Assembly: GCF_004365635.1 (NCBI RefSeq)
Contig: NZ_SOBH01000001.1
Span: forward strand, 434,001-498,000
Reading direction: 5' to 3'
DNA from: Litoreibacter halocynthiae
GTDB taxonomy: Bacteria; Pseudomonadota; Alphaproteobacteria; Rhodobacterales; Rhodobacteraceae
DNA: 64,000 bases
Shown: one piece after another, positions 63,270 through 64,000 of the stretch
Layout: each line of letters starts with the position of its first letter
How positions within the stretch are numbered: the first letter of the stretch is position 1
The notes under the pieces: generated by a model
The model's database searches: none
What the model was told of the DNA's origin: nothing
What the model saw: the letters and a program-made list of their open reading frames with translations, nothing else
Translations under genes and position numbers: made by a program

Positions 63270-64000
63270 GGCTCACACTCGCAGCGCTCTCCGGAAGCTC
63301 CTCGTCAAAGCAGCGCTGGTAGAACTCGGCCACGGTTTCGCGCTCCAGCTCGTCGCATTTGTTCAGGAAACTCAGGCGGAAGGCGTAGCCCACGTCGTTG
63401 AAGATCAACGCGTTTTGCGCCCATGCGATGACGGTCCGTGGCGACATCAGCGTCGACAGGTCGCCATTCATGAACGCGGTGCGGGTCAGGTCGGCCACGG
63501 TGACCATCTGGCCCACGATTTTGCGGCGTTCTTCGGTGTTGTAATACGGGTTCTTGGCCAGCACGATCGCGGCCTCCGCGTCATGGCTCAGGTAGTTCAG
63601 CGTGGTGACCAGCGACCAACGGTCCATCTGGCCTTGGTTAATCTGCTGGGTGCCGTGATACAGCCCCGTCGTGTCGCCCAGGCCGACCGTGTTGGCGGTG
63701 GCGAACAGGCGGAAATAGGGGTGCGGGTTGATCACTTTGTTCTGATCCAGCAGCGTCAGCTTGCCGTCCACTTCCAGCACGCGCTGGATCACAAACATCA
63801 CGTCAGCGCGGCCCGCGTCGTATTCGTCGAACACGATGGCGGTCGGGGTGCGCAGCGCCCAAGGCAGAATGCCTTCTTGGAATTCAGTCACTTGCACGCC
63901 GTCTTTCAGCTTGATCGCGTCCTTACCGATCAGGTCGATGCGCGAAATATGGCTGTCGAGGTTCACCCGCACACATGGCCAGTTCAGCCGCGAGGCGACT
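63262..64000 (-). CDS. cobS: Aerobic cobaltochelatase subunit CobS (partial)
   Basis: The C-terminal 245 residues or so of the AAA+ subunit CobS; the N-terminus with the Walker A motif lies beyond the right edge of the window. The visible part includes [17 protein letters not shown], the Walker B region [20 protein letters not shown], and [20 protein letters not shown] typical of the CobS/MoxR group. It forms a two-tiered ring with CobT and drives cobalt insertion with ATP. Gene order and overlap with cobT are as in other Rhodobacterales. Confidence 0.95.
   Translation of the reverse strand, partial: VASRLNWPCVRVNLDSHISRIDLIGKDAIKLKDGVQVTEFQEGILPWALRTPTAIVFDEYDAGRADVMFVIQRVLEVDGKLTLLDQNKVINPHPYFRLFATANTVGLGDTTGLYHGTQQINQGQMDRWSLVTTLNYLSHDAEAAIVLAKNPYYNTEERRKIVGQMVTVADLTRTAFMNGDLSTLMSPRTVIAWAQNALIFNDVGYAFRLSFLNKCDELERETVAEFYQRCFDEELPESAASVSLG

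Noticed and set aside
61376-64000. Cobalamin riboswitch near cobS/cobT
   Set aside because: The start of cobS lies outside the window, and no B12-box-like sequence is visible in the short gaps that are present.

Overview
This window is a moderately GC-rich stretch of chromosome from an alphaproteobacterium, most likely a marine Rhodobacterales (Roseobacter-group) species. The evidence is the complete dcw (division and cell wall) cluster in the order usual for that group, including a DUF2484 gene after murC. Other supports are the aerobic cobaltochelatase pair cobS/cobT, a betICBA choline operon, and a DUF1127 gene followed by CCUCCUCCC-loop hairpins of the Rhodobacter CcsR type. I see no rRNA or tRNA genes, no insertion sequences, no phage genes and no CRISPR array.

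Layout. From 0.1 to 3 kb is a leftward, mostly overlapping operon (VOC protein, GNAT acetyltransferase, TerB/J-domain protein, endonuclease/exonuclease/phosphatase-family protein). From 3 to 9.4 kb a divergent rightward operon carries 5-formyl-THF cyclo-ligase, a YmdB-like phosphodiesterase, a DMT exporter and an SLC13/TrkA-C permease. A small lipoprotein gene and a second, convergent SLC13 permease follow. From 9.5 to 12.9 kb are a YebC-type regulator, a divergent argP/argO pair and another DMT transporter. From 12.9 to 18.2 kb is betI-betC-betB-betA (choline-O-sulfate to glycine betaine), preceded by a BetI-like operator. From 18.2 to 25.3 kb come an AraC regulator with a helically phased repeat array, a small exported protein, a Tat-type MsrB, UvrD, a LysE exporter, the DUF1127/CcsR-like sRNA locus and Mrp.

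From 25.5 to 57.2 kb is the dcw cluster with its long regulatory leader: mraZ, rsmH, ftsL, ftsI, murE, murF, mraY, two extra genes (SDR and CHMI family), murD, ftsW, murG, murC, DUF2484, murB, ddl, ftsQ, ftsA, ftsZ, lpxC, bamD, recN. It is interrupted three times. A methionine-gamma-lyase catabolic cassette (mdeR/mdeA/mdeB) and a GFA-like gene lie between murD and ftsW. An antisense membrane protein with a PPC-like domain lies before murB. A small secreted four-cysteine protein lies between ftsA and ftsZ. The antisense genes split the cluster into blocks that must have separate promoters.

From 57.2 to 64 kb are a ClC channel, a DUF427 protein, an aminopeptidase P, cobT and a truncated cobS.

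The most interesting non-coding content is at 23.5-26.6 kb. One part is a minus-strand array of four hairpins with CCUCCUCCC in every loop, ended by an intrinsic terminator whose own loop carries CCUCCC, directly behind a DUF1127 gene. About 2.5 kb away, the mraZ leader has two arrays of TGGGN boxes at 10-bp period (candidate MraZ operators) and an internal intrinsic terminator about 40 nt before the mraZ start. That matches the UpsM sRNA arrangement known from Rhodobacter sphaeroides, where the DUF1127 protein CcaF1, the CcsR RNAs and UpsM are functionally linked.
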